Part shown: positions 51,189 through 59,788 of the stretch, piece by piece
Layout of the letters: each line of letters begins with the position of its first letter
Position numbering within the stretch: position 1 is the first letter of the stretch
Assembly (NCBI GenBank): GCA_017478485.1
Contig: JAFVDI010000002.1
Coordinates: forward strand, 1-61,723
DNA length: 61,723 nucleotides
DNA from: Clostridiales bacterium
Lineage (GTDB): Bacteria; Bacillota; Clostridia; Saccharofermentanales; Saccharofermentanaceae
Direction: 5' to 3'
Position numbers and translations under genes: made by a program
The notes under the pieces: model-generated
What the model saw: the letters and a program-made list of their open reading frames with translations, nothing else
Told to the model about the DNA's origin: nothing
Database searches by the model: none

Positions 51189-52199
51189 TCATTGTTTATC
51201 CAGGTGGTTCGCCTTGTAGTATTTCGAGTCGACGAAGTCGTATTTTGTTCTGGTCTTCATTTCGAAAAGGACCATCCTGTTGGCTCCGCTTGTGGTCTTA
51301 TAAGCAAAACCGTAATAGTTGATCTTGTCTTTTCCGCTGCCGTTTTCAAGAACAAGGATTATGAAGTTGTCGCGTTTATAATCAGGGTTCTGTGAAATCA
51401 GCTTATTGACATCGGATTTGGAGAGGTAATCCCTGTATCTTCTTTCGATCTGATCCATGGCATCGGTGCCGAGGTAGAGCTTATACTTTCCTGATGCGGA
51501 GTTATCCTCAGCATTCGCATATGAAGGGGATAACTTGTAAGTGTAACCGGCTCCGAATTCAAGATATGTATCGTCACCTTTAATGGTATTGACCCAGTTG
51601 TGTGAACTGACTGCCTTGGCTCTGTTTTTGTATTCTTCGGTGTTTCTTTCGTTTGCATGATCGAGCGCATAGTAGAAATCGATCGGATTATTGATGGTTC
51701 CGGCATCAAACTCATCCTTAAGATCCTTCCAGCACACTGCGAAAGTAAGAACGAGACCGACGACTATGATGCCTGACATGATCATGCCGGCAATGGCTTT
51801 GCCGGTTCCGGGCTGATTCCTTTTCTTTGATGAGAAGAATCCGATGACCGAGAGGATCAGTCCGATCAACGACGTTGAACCGATAGTGCAAAGACCTATG
51901 ATCGAAAAGGTGAGGCCTGCATTGCAGAAGCCGTTGCTCTTGGGTTTGTTGACCGCTTTTTGAACAGGCTGGGTGATGGGCTGCGCATAGACCGGCTGGA
52001 TGGGTGTGTAGCCGGGAAGCGGGTTCTCCGGAGTTATCGGCACGAACCCTTCATTTGAAGGTGCAGGGATCGGCTGAAAACCCTCAGGCGCCTGAGGAGC
52101 TGACTGCTGAACGGGATCTGAAGAAATAGCGCTTCCGCAGTTACAGCAGAACTTTGCGCCATTGTTGTTTTCGGTACCGCAAATAGGACAAAACGACAT
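51189..52199 (-). CDS. Zinc-ribbon membrane protein with DUF4190-like helices
   Basis: This 336-residue protein begins with a zinc ribbon (CPICGTENNNGAKFCCNCG, residues 4-22), a Pro/Gln-rich linker, two predicted membrane helices (about 97-116 and 133-157) in a DUF4190-like arrangement, and a soluble C-terminal domain of about 160 residues. GGGAGG before the ATG supports the start. No catalytic motif is seen. Confidence 0.65.
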   Translation of the reverse strand: MSFCPICGTENNNGAKFCCNCGSAISSDPVQQSAPQAPEGFQPIPAPSNEGFVPITPENPLPGYTPIQPVYAQPITQPVQKAVNKPKSNGFCNAGLTFSIIGLCTIGSTSLIGLILSVIGFFSSKKRNQPGTGKAIAGMIMSGIIVVGLVLTFAVCWKDLKDEFDAGTINNPIDFYYALDHANERNTEEYKNRAKAVSSHNWVNTIKGDDTYLEFGAGYTYKLSPSYANAEDNSASGKYKLYLGTDAMDQIERRYRDYLSKSDVNKLISQNPDYKRDNFIILVLENGSGKDKINYYGFAYKTTSGANRMVLFEMKTRTKYDFVDSKYYKANHLDKQ

Positions 52200-52286
52200 A
52201 CAAAATCCTCCCTATCCGTTATTCCATAAAGATATTCCCTTATCCGCAGATATTATAACACGGCAGCCGTTCTACCAAATGCAGAG

Positions 52287-52472
52287 ATGTATAATGGACT
52301 GGAACGGATCAGTTATGCACCGGAAGAGCTTATGAAAGGGGACAATGCGGATGAGCATACCAGGATCTCAGGGCTCCCTTACAGTGCCGGTGAACTGGAA
52401 GAAGCCCGGTCCAAACTTTTGGATATGATAAAAGAAGATGAAAAAAGAATAATGGAACAAGAGGAAAACTGA
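52287..52472 (+). CDS. Small charged protein
   Basis: A 61-residue acidic frame (MYNGLERISYAPEELMKGD...EDEKRIMEQEEN) ends directly at the phosphoesterase start (TGAATG). Its own ribosome site is weak (GCAGAG), so it may start later at an internal Met. It is coupled to the following gene and may be a partner or spurious. Confidence 0.35.
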   Translation: MYNGLERISYAPEELMKGDNADEHTRISGLPYSAGELEEARSKLLDMIKEDEKRIMEQEEN

Positions 52473-53228
52473 ATGCAGAAGATATTGTTTTTAGCAGATC
52501 TCCACGGCAATCTGCCCGCAACGCTGGCTCTCGAAAAGGAGATCGAAAGGATAATGCCCGATGACATCTGGTTCCTTGGAGATGCAGTTGGCAAGGGCCC
52601 CGAGAGCGACAAGACACTGGACTGGGTGAGGACTCACTGCAGGCATTTCATTTCGGGCAACTGGGATATCGGATGCGTTGAGACCGGAAAGCTCTGCGAA
52701 AAAGACAGCAGCACTTACGATCCCGATCAGCTCGAATGGCTTAAGATGAACAGATTCTATGCAGAACAGCTTGGCAAAGAACGTCTGGAATGGCTTGAAT
52801 CCCTTCCGCAGGAAGATGAGGTCCTCATCAGCGGCATCAACTTCAGGCTGATCCACGGAAGGCCGGTAGCCGCCAATTTCCATCCTTATCTTACGATGGA
52901 TGAGCTCCGTCCCGGATACACAGATACAAAGGGAAAACTCCACAACGGCTTTATCAGCGCCGACTGCCACATGCCCTATATCCTTGAGATGGATCTCGGC
53001 TATGCAGTCAACACGGGAAGCGTCGGCAATTCACTCGGCGTTACGAACTGCCACGCGCTCCTGATCGAAGGTGAGCTTGGCTCAGAGATAAGAGCGCCCA
53101 TAAGGCTGACCATCCTGAGCATACCTTATGACAATCAGGCTGCCGCGGATGTTGCTGACAGATTTCCCGATCTGCCAAACAGGGAAGCGTACAAGAAAGA
53201 ATTATTAACGGGAGTCTATTCCAGATAA
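52473..53228 (+). CDS. Calcineurin-like metallophosphoesterase
   Basis: This 251-residue protein has the phosphoesterase metal motifs: LADLHGN (D and H, near 6-12), WFLGDAVGKGP (near 32-42), GNWDIG (N-x-D, near 61-66), LIHGRP and TGSVGNS. YfcE-like enzymes hydrolyse cyclic-nucleotide or other phosphodiesters. GAGGA (52460s) precedes the ATG. It heads the run with the TIGR04076-like gene. Confidence 0.85.
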   Translation: MQKILFLADLHGNLPATLALEKEIERIMPDDIWFLGDAVGKGPESDKTLDWVRTHCRHFISGNWDIGCVETGKLCEKDSSTYDPDQLEWLKMNRFYAEQLGKERLEWLESLPQEDEVLISGINFRLIHGRPVAANFHPYLTMDELRPGYTDTKGKLHNGFISADCHMPYILEMDLGYAVNTGSVGNSLGVTNCHALLIEGELGSEIRAPIRLTILSIPYDNQAAADVADRFPDLPNREAYKKELLTGVYSR

Positions 53229-53239
53229 GGAGCAACTTC

Positions 53240-53602
53240 ATGAAGAAATGGTATGACGAGGAATACGAATTCACGGTTGAGGTAACCGGTTTCCTTCATG
53301 GTGACCATACCGAGAGATACTGCCGCAACGGCGAAGAGATCGGTGACAGGTATACTTGCACATACGGATGTCCCGTAAACAAAGACGGCTACGGAATCTG
53401 CTCCAAGACAATGATGATGCTGTATCCCCTGATGGAAGCTGTCAGGAGCGGAGGTGATCTTGAAAACCTCGGCGGTGACGGCAAGTATACCAAGACCATC
53501 GTCTGTCCTGACGGCTGCGTGATCTTCAAGCTGACGGCAACTCCGCTCGGAAATGAGAACTTTCACAAGGGCGGATTCTGGGAATATCCGGATCAGACAT
53601 GA
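53240..53602 (+). CDS. TIGR04076 family protein
   Basis: This 120-residue protein has the conserved Cys pattern of TIGR04076 proteins (TCTYGCPVN and KTIVCPDGCVIFKL) and an N-terminal VTGFLHGDH stretch. Function unknown, possibly metal-linked. AAGGAG (about 53227-53232) precedes the ATG. It overlaps the convergent C-GCAxxG-C-C gene by 10 bases. Confidence 0.8.
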   Translation: MKKWYDEEYEFTVEVTGFLHGDHTERYCRNGEEIGDRYTCTYGCPVNKDGYGICSKTMMMLYPLMEAVRSGGDLENLGGDGKYTKTIVCPDGCVIFKLTATPLGNENFHKGGFWEYPDQT

Positions 53603-53937
53603 GGGGACATTATCCCCATCTTAGCAGTGATAGCTGCTGCTGAACCTACATAGTCATTGCATTTTCCGCTCATGAAGCCGCGAAGTTCGGCGCACTTTAA
53701 GTGTCCGTATTTTGCGGTGAACTGTTTTTCGAACTCATCTATGTCGGAATCCGAACCGCCCATCTCCCTGATCGTCTGTTCTGCAGCCAGCACTGCTCCG
53801 CAATAGCCGCCGTTATCACGCGGACGGGGAGCTGTCGTCTTGTTTGTATTGTTCATTCCCAGCGCATCGTAGACTGCCATTGCGCAGTTCATGCCGCTTC
53901 TGTGGTTGTTCCTGGCTATTGTTTCGTAATCGATCAT
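53593..53937 (-). CDS. C_GCAxxG_C_C family redox protein
   Basis: This 114-residue protein has cysteines in GMNCAMAVY, GGYCGAVLAAEQ, LKCAELRG and GKCNDYVGSAAAI, the pattern of the C_GCAxxG_C_C family, probably redox active. GGAG precedes ATG 53937. It converges on the TIGR04076-like gene with an overlap. Confidence 0.8.
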   Translation of the reverse strand: MIDYETIARNNHRSGMNCAMAVYDALGMNNTNKTTAPRPRDNGGYCGAVLAAEQTIREMGGSDSDIDEFEKQFTAKYGHLKCAELRGFMSGKCNDYVGSAAAITAKMGIMSPHV

Positions 53938-54005
53938 ATGAGCTCCGTAATCCGCATATGCATAATAATGTTTTAATATCTTATCAGTGAAAAGCCTGTT
54001 AACAA

Positions 54006-54045
54006 ACCATTAAATGGTGCAATTTCTATAAGCGGCTAGTATAAT
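54006..54045 (+). promoter_or_regulatory. -10 box and palindrome before the EAL gene
   Basis: The 13-base palindrome ACCATTAAATGGT (54006-54018) lies 21 bases before TATAAT (54040-54045), at the -35 region of the gene at 54088. It could be an operator. Confidence 0.4.
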
Positions 54046-54087
54046 AGGAAAAGTAAAGAGTTTTTTATATGCTATCACGAGGATTGT

Positions 54088-55857
54088 ATGACTAGCGGAC
54101 AGTCTGAAAAAAGAAGCAAGATACCGAGTTCGGTCGGCAAAGCGGATGTTGATCCGGGATTTGCCGAGGGTATTCCTGGTTCAGAAGAGACTGATCTGGA
54201 ATTAGCATTTTATAAGCTTTTCTCAAAACTTGTTTCGGCCATGACCACTTTTGAGGTTGATGTTGATCTGGTCAAGAATCTCCTTATCAAAATGTGTCTT
54301 ATGTTCAGGCTGTGTAAGGCTGAGACGAGAGTCTACCAGAATGAACAGGAGGAAAGAGAAGACAACGGTGAGACTCTCAGCTGTTACGATAACGGCAAAG
54401 AAGGCAACGTGGTGCTTACATACCGCGTCGTTACCAGCGTAATGACCAGAGCCGTTATCACATCATATATGGCTCCGGATGAAAAGCCTTTGAATGAAGA
54501 CGAAAAAAGCAAGCTGGATCTCGTCATGAGAACGGTATTGAGTTACATCAGCCGCAAAAGGATGAGAGAAGCACTTTACAAGCTCGCCTACTTTGATGAA
54601 AAAGGATTCCCGAATCTGCGCAACTGGTTCGATTATCTTGGAAAGGCTGCTGCGCAGGATCAGCTCCGTGACAAGATTGCTTTCCGTTATAACCTCAGAC
54701 ATTTTTCGCTGATCAATCAGGAGTTCGGCAGGGAGACTGGCGATGTGATAATGAACTCGCACTACGCCAAACTTGTTGAACTCCTTGGTGACGATAGTTT
54801 TGTTGCCCGTTTGGGAGGCGACAATTTCCTCGGTATCTGCCCTGCGGAAAAGACCAGGATCGTGGTTGAATATCTTACCGAGACTGAGGTAAGGACACCC
54901 AAAGGCGTCGGAGTCAACATCTCCACAAGTGCCGGTTTCTTCCGCGTTCAGAACGAGCACGATGCAATGGTCGATGCGATCATGAGCAGCAAGATCAGCG
55001 CATACCGCGTTGCCCAGAACGGGGGAATGGATAATACCGTATTCTACGATGAGTCTTTCCGCAGCAACAGGGAAAAGAGCATGAAGATACAACAGCAGTT
55101 CTCTGAAGCGCTTGAGAAGAACGAATTCAAGCCGTACTATCAGCCGAAGGTCAATGTTCTTGACGGCAGGCTCGTTGGTGCTGAAGCACTCTGCAGATGG
55201 TTCAGGGGCGGCAAGGTTATCCCGCCTTCGGAATTCATACCGTTCCTTGAGGAGACGAGTGAGATCTGCAAGCTCGATTTCAACATGCTCGAAAACGTTT
55301 GCAAAGACATGAGACGCTGGGCTGATGAAGGCAGGGAGCTTATAAGAATATCGATCAACTTCTCAAGAAAGCACATTCTCAACACGTATTTTCCTGAAAC
55401 GATCGCAGAGATCGTCGACAAGTATTCCGTTCCTCATGAGCTGATCGAGGTCGAGCTTACCGAGACGACGTCTGAGATCGAATACGGAGAGCTCAGACGC
55501 ATGGCTAACGGGCTTAGGGATCTGGGATTCCATATCTCCATAGACGATTTCGGCATCGGTTATTCGTCACTGAATCTGATAAAGGACATTCCGTGGAGCA
55601 CGCTTAAGATCGACAAGGCTTTTCTGCCTGAAGAGACTGAAGGCGAATCGAGCATAAACCGCATTATGTTCAGACATGTTGTTTCCATGGCGAGACAGCT
55701 GGGCCTTGAATGTATCTCTGAAGGCGTAGAGACACCACGCCATGTTGATATCCTTAAAGAGTACGGCTGCGATATCGCTCAGGGGTATTTCTTCGACAAG
55801 CCTCTTTCTGTTGCGGATTTCGAGCAAAGACTCAGCAGGGGCAGGTACGATATCTGA
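54088..55857 (+). CDS. Degenerate-GGDEF/EAL phosphodiesterase
   Basis: This 589-residue protein has a helical N-terminal region (about 30-165), a GGDEF domain with GGDNF (near 245-250) in place of GGDEF, and an EAL domain with intact metal and catalytic residues: GAEALCRW, INFSRKH, ELTETTSE, DDFGIGYSSL, KIDKAF, SEGVET and QGYFFDKPL. It should degrade cyclic-di-GMP with the GGDNF domain perhaps sensing a nucleotide. GAGGA precedes ATG 54088. It is isolated from the cyclic-di-GMP operon at 23022. Confidence 0.88.
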   Translation: MTSGQSEKRSKIPSSVGKADVDPGFAEGIPGSEETDLELAFYKLFSKLVSAMTTFEVDVDLVKNLLIKMCLMFRLCKAETRVYQNEQEEREDNGETLSCYDNGKEGNVVLTYRVVTSVMTRAVITSYMAPDEKPLNEDEKSKLDLVMRTVLSYISRKRMREALYKLAYFDEKGFPNLRNWFDYLGKAAAQDQLRDKIAFRYNLRHFSLINQEFGRETGDVIMNSHYAKLVELLGDDSFVARLGGDNFLGICPAEKTRIVVEYLTETEVRTPKGVGVNISTSAGFFRVQNEHDAMVDAIMSSKISAYRVAQNGGMDNTVFYDESFRSNREKSMKIQQQFSEALEKNEFKPYYQPKVNVLDGRLVGAEALCRWFRGGKVIPPSEFIPFLEETSEICKLDFNMLENVCKDMRRWADEGRELIRISINFSRKHILNTYFPETIAEIVDKYSVPHELIEVELTETTSEIEYGELRRMANGLRDLGFHISIDDFGIGYSSLNLIKDIPWSTLKIDKAFLPEETEGESSINRIMFRHVVSMARQLGLECISEGVETPRHVDILKEYGCDIAQGYFFDKPLSVADFEQRLSRGRYDI

Positions 55858-55862
55858 TCTCA

Positions 55863-55886
55863 AAGCGGGCTTCAGGCCCGTTTTTT
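55863..55886 (+). terminator. Intrinsic terminator of the EAL gene
   Basis: CGGGC (55866-55870) pairs with GCCCG (55876-55880) and a T6 run follows 24 bases after the stop codon. Confidence 0.8.
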
Positions 55887-56031
55887 ACCGCTGTTTTCAA
55901 ACTTAACAACAATGTACCGCCGTTATGTCGCTTAATCGACAAATACATAGTGCATTAGTGATTTAAAGTGTTTCCGTGTCATGTGATACTCTAGCCATCC
56001 AAATCAAAAACACGAATGTGAGGAACAGAGC

Positions 56032-56310
56032 ATGACAACAATGACAATGGAAAAGCAGAAAGTAATCGTTAACAATCCCTGGAACACCGAGCGCAAAGAG
56101 TTCCCTTATCTGAATACTCTTGAGGATATGGAAGCTTCCGAGCTTTTCGAGGAATTCCAGGAGAGGATCAGAGAGTGGAAGAGAACAAGATACTATATGG
56201 ATCTCCGCACATGTGCAGGAGAGTTCCGCACAGTCGCAAGAGAGAACGGTTACAACCTTTCAGCTGATGCAGCTGCAATGTTCATAGACATCTATTGGGA
56301 ATTAGTGTAA
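56032..56310 (+). CDS. Small protein of unknown function, codon-biased
   Basis: This 92-residue protein (MTTMTMEKQKVIVNNPWNTERKE...) is mostly helical (LFEEFQERIREWKRTRYYMDLRT) with a C-terminal hydrophobic end MFIDIYWELV. Biased codon use and an AGGAAC ribosome site suggest good expression. No family is recognised. It has its own terminator. Confidence 0.65.
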   Translation: MTTMTMEKQKVIVNNPWNTERKEFPYLNTLEDMEASELFEEFQERIREWKRTRYYMDLRTCAGEFRTVARENGYNLSADAAAMFIDIYWELV

Positions 56311-56340
56311 TACCTGCCCTTTCTATATTTCGTCCGTTAG

Positions 56341-56371
56341 AAAAGGACCCGGCATCGGCCGGGTTCTTTTC
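56341..56371 (+). terminator. Intrinsic terminator
   Basis: GGACCCGGC pairs with GCCGGGTTC around ATCG and a TTTT run follows, 34 bases after the stop of the gene at 56032. Confidence 0.85.
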
Positions 56372-56418
56372 GTTTGTTATAATGTGTTTGATATTTGGGA
56401 TCAGAGGATGGACGAAAA

Positions 56419-57024
56419 ATGATCAAACGTTATCTGGCAGTATTACTGATGTTATTCATGGCACTTCCGGTATGCGCCTGTGCAGGGCGACCTTCTCAAA
56501 AAAGGATGGAATACGTTGTTGAAACAGAGGTCCCGGAGAGTGCCAGTTGCGTTTCAACTAAAGAAGCCGGCAATGACATCTGTTTTGTTTTTAAGTCTGA
56601 TCTTCGCGATCTGACTTTCAATGTTTATGCACTCAAGAACGATACATATCCCGGTTACTGGCCAAGAGTGGAATATGCAAAGGCTGTCCGTGATCACTAT
56701 GACGATGCCATCATGAAAGTTCTTGCTCCATGCAGATGTTTTAAGAACAGGAACGGGACTAATGAGGCAACGGCCTATGAATTCAAATGCACTTCGGATG
56801 CGGAAATGCGCGAGATCGCTAAAGTGATCGCAGAATGCAACCGGATCGTTGCAGACCAGTTCAACTACACTCCGGATGCCGATCTTACCAGTCCGAAGAT
56901 AATGTATATCAGGATGCTGGTGCTCTATGAAAGTAACAGTGGAGACACGATGCACGGCTATGCCCTGAACGGCATCGATGATGAAGAAACTGTTTACAGG
57001 TCAATATCAAATGGGACACTTTAA
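56419..57024 (+). CDS. Secreted protein of unknown function
   Basis: This ~201-residue protein starts at ATG 56419 behind AGAGGA (56403-56408). It has a signal-like N-terminus (AVLLMLFMALPVCAC), lipidated perhaps at VCAC, and a domain with several Cys (SASCV, NDICFVF, PCRCF, FKCTS). No family is recognised. It may be a surface protein; the gene before and after are not obviously related. Confidence 0.55.
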   Translation: MIKRYLAVLLMLFMALPVCACAGRPSQKRMEYVVETEVPESASCVSTKEAGNDICFVFKSDLRDLTFNVYALKNDTYPGYWPRVEYAKAVRDHYDDAIMKVLAPCRCFKNRNGTNEATAYEFKCTSDAEMREIAKVIAECNRIVADQFNYTPDADLTSPKIMYIRMLVLYESNSGDTMHGYALNGIDDEETVYRSISNGTL

Positions 57025-57027
57025 TTA

Positions 57028-57033
57028 TATAAT
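57028..57033 (+). promoter_or_regulatory. -10 box 8 bases before the GT-C-like gene ATG
   Basis: TATAAT ends 8 bases before ATG 57042 with no ribosome site between, suggesting a leaderless transcript. A -35 box is not obvious. Confidence 0.5.
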
Positions 57034-57041
57034 GTTTTCGT

Positions 57042-59159
57042 ATGGGGAATTCTAAGAGCCAATCCAAGTTATATTCTTTCTACAAAGCAGTGGTGACTGT
57101 CATTGCTTTTGCGGCCTGCTTTTATCTTTTCGCCGTCTGTTTCGTCGCGACATACAGACTGATCTCCGATCTGGGGAGCGTCAGGGTATTGTTCCTGAAT
57201 CCCATACTGATACTGCTCATTGCATTTGCCGCCGTTTTTGCCGCGGGCATCTTTATCCTTAAGTCAGAAAAGACAATGGGACGCCTTTCAAAATTCGAGA
57301 ACGCCGATACGTACTCGAAGGCGATGCGCATACTCAAGGCTGTCATCTTCATCGAAAGCGTTCTGTTTGTAATATCAATAAACGGAGTCAGACAAAATGT
57401 CGACCAGCTCTCGGTCCAGCAGGCGGCATACAGTTTCTCGTGGGGTGAGACAGAAACTTTTACTCCTCCGGGATATCTGGGCATCTATCCCAACAACATC
57501 GGAATGGCCGTCATCCATTATCTTCTGAGTCTTGTCGCGGGACACTACAACAACACTCTGATAATGCTCATCAACGCCATTCTTGTTCCGTTTATCTATT
57601 CTGATCTTGCAGAGATCGGCGGCAGGTTCGGTCTGTCTAAGAAGGGCCGCATCCTTGTCATGGCGGCAGGCGCTCTGTTCCTGCCTCTGCAGGCTAAATC
57701 GGTGATAATCTACGGCGATGTTCCCGGTATGTTCTTTGCAGTAAGGGCAATGAGACTTGCAGCTGAAACATCGGAGAAGAAAATATCAGTTAAGAAGACG
57801 GCTGCATTGATCGCATTCCCTGCGATCGCATGTTTGCTCAAGAATAACTTCATCATATTCGCAATAGCAGTAATGATCTATCTTGCCGCAGAATTCTTAA
57901 GGCAGAAGAGATTCAAAGAGCTTTATATTCCTGTTGCGGTAATAGCATGCTCAGTCTTAATCAATGCTGTACTCAATCTGGCAGTAGGCGCGGTCATCGG
58001 ACATGCGGTATCCGAAGGCGCTTCGAAGTGGTCATGGATCGCGATGGGCATGCAGGAAGAAGCAGGCATCTATAACGGCTACAACGCTTCGACTTATGCG
58101 GCTTCAGGCTTCGATCAGGCAGTACAGTCGGCAGCTGCAAAAGAAAGCATTAAGCAGAGTCTTAGCGAATTTACGGGCGAACCGAATTACGGCATCGGTT
58201 TCTACACGAGAAAGGTCCTGATCCAGTGGTCAGATCCCACACACTGCGGATTTGAGTTCCCTTCGAGAAACGTCTATCTGGACGGCAACGCTTCGCCTTT
58301 GGCGTGGCTCCTTGCAAGTCCTTTCGTTATCAGCGCTGCTGCATCCTGCCTCAAGGTGTATCAGGTCCTGATGTTCCTCGGAAGCGCGGCATTTGCAGTT
58401 ACATCAGGACGTAAGAAGCAGGGTTCTCCCGCACTTCTTTTGTTCCTCACTTTCGTCGGAGGCTATGTTTTCCATCTTATCTGGGAGGCTGCTCCGTTCT
58501 ACACGATGTCTTACATGGTCATGCTGATCCCGGTCGGTACGGCAGGCATTATCTCAATGATGAAGAAGCTCTCGAAAACAACTCTCAAAGAGCTTCAGAA
58601 TGCGCGCTTTACAATCGATTCCGGCATCATCTATTTCATCGCAGGAACGCTGGTTTTTCTTTTCGCTGCGGCAGGATTGGGCACTGTCAGAAAGCAGCTC
58701 GTCGACGGAATGAAAGAATACAAAGCCTACTATAACGAGACTCTTTCACAGTCGAGAAATCCGGTTCCTGAAGGAAAGTATCATTTAGTGTCCGCAGATC
58801 CGGCTTGCGAAAACAATGTCGATGTCAAAGTGGAGCTCGTCAGATATGCAGGCAGATACAGGATGAGACTTCTTCAGGACGGCGAAGGCGACAATGTTTA
58901 TCTGACTGCGCAGAACAACAGCATCGGCGTCAGCTGGTTCTCAAATGATGAGTCTCAGGTATTCGTCATCTTAAGGAACAAGAACGGCACTTATACGATC
59001 TGCAGGGGCGCTGACAGAGCATTCTTCATCGATGGCGGTAACTCCATGATCAAGCTGGCAAACTTCATGAACTATCCGTTCCAGTTCAATACGGAGGATT
59101 ACGATGATCTCATCAAGGAGAAGCCCGGATTTACCTGGAAGCTTGTCCCCGCATCCTGA
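57042..59159 (+). CDS. GT-C-like membrane protein with beta-rich tail
   Basis: This 705-residue protein has about 11 predicted membrane helices (for example TVIAFAACFYLFAVCFVA, ILILLIAFAAVFAAGIFIL, and FIIFAIAVMIYLAAEF) and an outer loop WGETETFTPPGYLGIYPNNIGM, resembling Wzy or GT-C glycosyltransferases of Gram-positive cell walls. The C-terminal ~135 residues are strand-rich with a ricin-like shape (YHLVSADP, RMRLLQDGEGDNVYLTAQNN). The substrate is unknown. The start is taken at ATG 57042, with a -10 box directly upstream. Confidence 0.65.
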   Translation: MGNSKSQSKLYSFYKAVVTVIAFAACFYLFAVCFVATYRLISDLGSVRVLFLNPILILLIAFAAVFAAGIFILKSEKTMGRLSKFENADTYSKAMRILKAVIFIESVLFVISINGVRQNVDQLSVQQAAYSFSWGETETFTPPGYLGIYPNNIGMAVIHYLLSLVAGHYNNTLIMLINAILVPFIYSDLAEIGGRFGLSKKGRILVMAAGALFLPLQAKSVIIYGDVPGMFFAVRAMRLAAETSEKKISVKKTAALIAFPAIACLLKNNFIIFAIAVMIYLAAEFLRQKRFKELYIPVAVIACSVLINAVLNLAVGAVIGHAVSEGASKWSWIAMGMQEEAGIYNGYNASTYAASGFDQAVQSAAAKESIKQSLSEFTGEPNYGIGFYTRKVLIQWSDPTHCGFEFPSRNVYLDGNASPLAWLLASPFVISAAASCLKVYQVLMFLGSAAFAVTSGRKKQGSPALLLFLTFVGGYVFHLIWEAAPFYTMSYMVMLIPVGTAGIISMMKKLSKTTLKELQNARFTIDSGIIYFIAGTLVFLFAAAGLGTVRKQLVDGMKEYKAYYNETLSQSRNPVPEGKYHLVSADPACENNVDVKVELVRYAGRYRMRLLQDGEGDNVYLTAQNNSIGVSWFSNDESQVFVILRNKNGTYTICRGADRAFFIDGGNSMIKLANFMNYPFQFNTEDYDDLIKEKPGFTWKLVPAS

Positions 59160-59233
59160 ACGCGAACCTGTGTGAATGGCGCCCGGCGAATACAGGGCAT
59201 TGTTCGTAAACAACCAATAGAAAGGCAATGCAT

Positions 59234-59704
59234 ATGTTATTTGATGATCTTGAGATCGGCATGACGAGGGACATCGAGCCCGTAACCATCGAGAAAGACA
59301 AGATGGTCGCTTTTGCGAAAGAGTACGACAACATACCTCTTCACACCGACGAGGAATATGCGAAAAAGACGCCGTTCGGAGGCCTGATCGCCCCGGGCGT
59401 AATGAGCTTTATGGCAGTCTGGGCAAACTATCTGAAAGTCGACTTTTTCTGCGACGATCTGATCGCAGGCAGGTCAACGAAAATGGAATGGTTCAAGCCT
59501 GTTTTCCCGGGCGACGTCCTTACCGGAAAAGCGAGGATAACCAATCTTGTCAGGCGCAATCCCAGGAACGGCCTGGTCGAACTTACCATCTACATATATA
59601 ACCAGAACGGAGATCTCGTGATCACAGACGTTACGGAATCCGTGGTTAAATGCAGGGCGCAGACTTCAACTGGCAGTGCTGGACCCACGATCCCGACGGA
59701 ATAA
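59234..59704 (+). CDS. MaoC-like hydratase with a foreign C-terminus
   Basis: This ~156-residue hot-dog-fold protein starts at ATG 59234, 8 bases after GAAAGG. It has the MaoC site DNIPLHTDEEYAKKTPFGG (D-x4-H near 33-38) and a LIAPGVMS-type segment. It probably hydrates enoyl-CoA-like substrates. From residue ~142 the C-terminal tail (AQTSTGSAGPTIPTE) is read in a frame displaced from a VOC-like coding fragment that lies over it (59650-59778), so the native tail was replaced. Confidence 0.75.
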   Translation: MLFDDLEIGMTRDIEPVTIEKDKMVAFAKEYDNIPLHTDEEYAKKTPFGGLIAPGVMSFMAVWANYLKVDFFCDDLIAGRSTKMEWFKPVFPGDVLTGKARITNLVRRNPRNGLVELTIYIYNQNGDLVITDVTESVVKCRAQTSTGSAGPTIPTE

Positions 59705-59778
59705 AGATCGAGCTCATGCAGCTTGATGAGAAGAGCCCCCAGATGCAGTTCATAAAGAGCGTTTCAAACGCAGGTTAA
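59650..59778 (+). pseudogene. VOC/glyoxalase C-terminal fragment
   Basis: A 42-codon frame beginning ATG 59650 (MQGADFNWQCWTHDPDGIK...) and ending TAA 59776-59778 encodes FNWQCWTHDPDGIKIELMQL, the C-terminal metal-binding strand of VOC/glyoxalase proteins. The rest of that gene is missing and the fragment overlaps the end of the MaoC gene in another frame. It looks like a deletion scar. Confidence 0.7.
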
Positions 59779-59788
59779 GGAGGACAGC

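Noticed and set aside
53938..54087. Cyclic-di-GMP riboswitch upstream of the EAL gene
   Set aside because: None of the conserved GEMM-type blocks is visible; only a -10 box and a short palindrome are supported.
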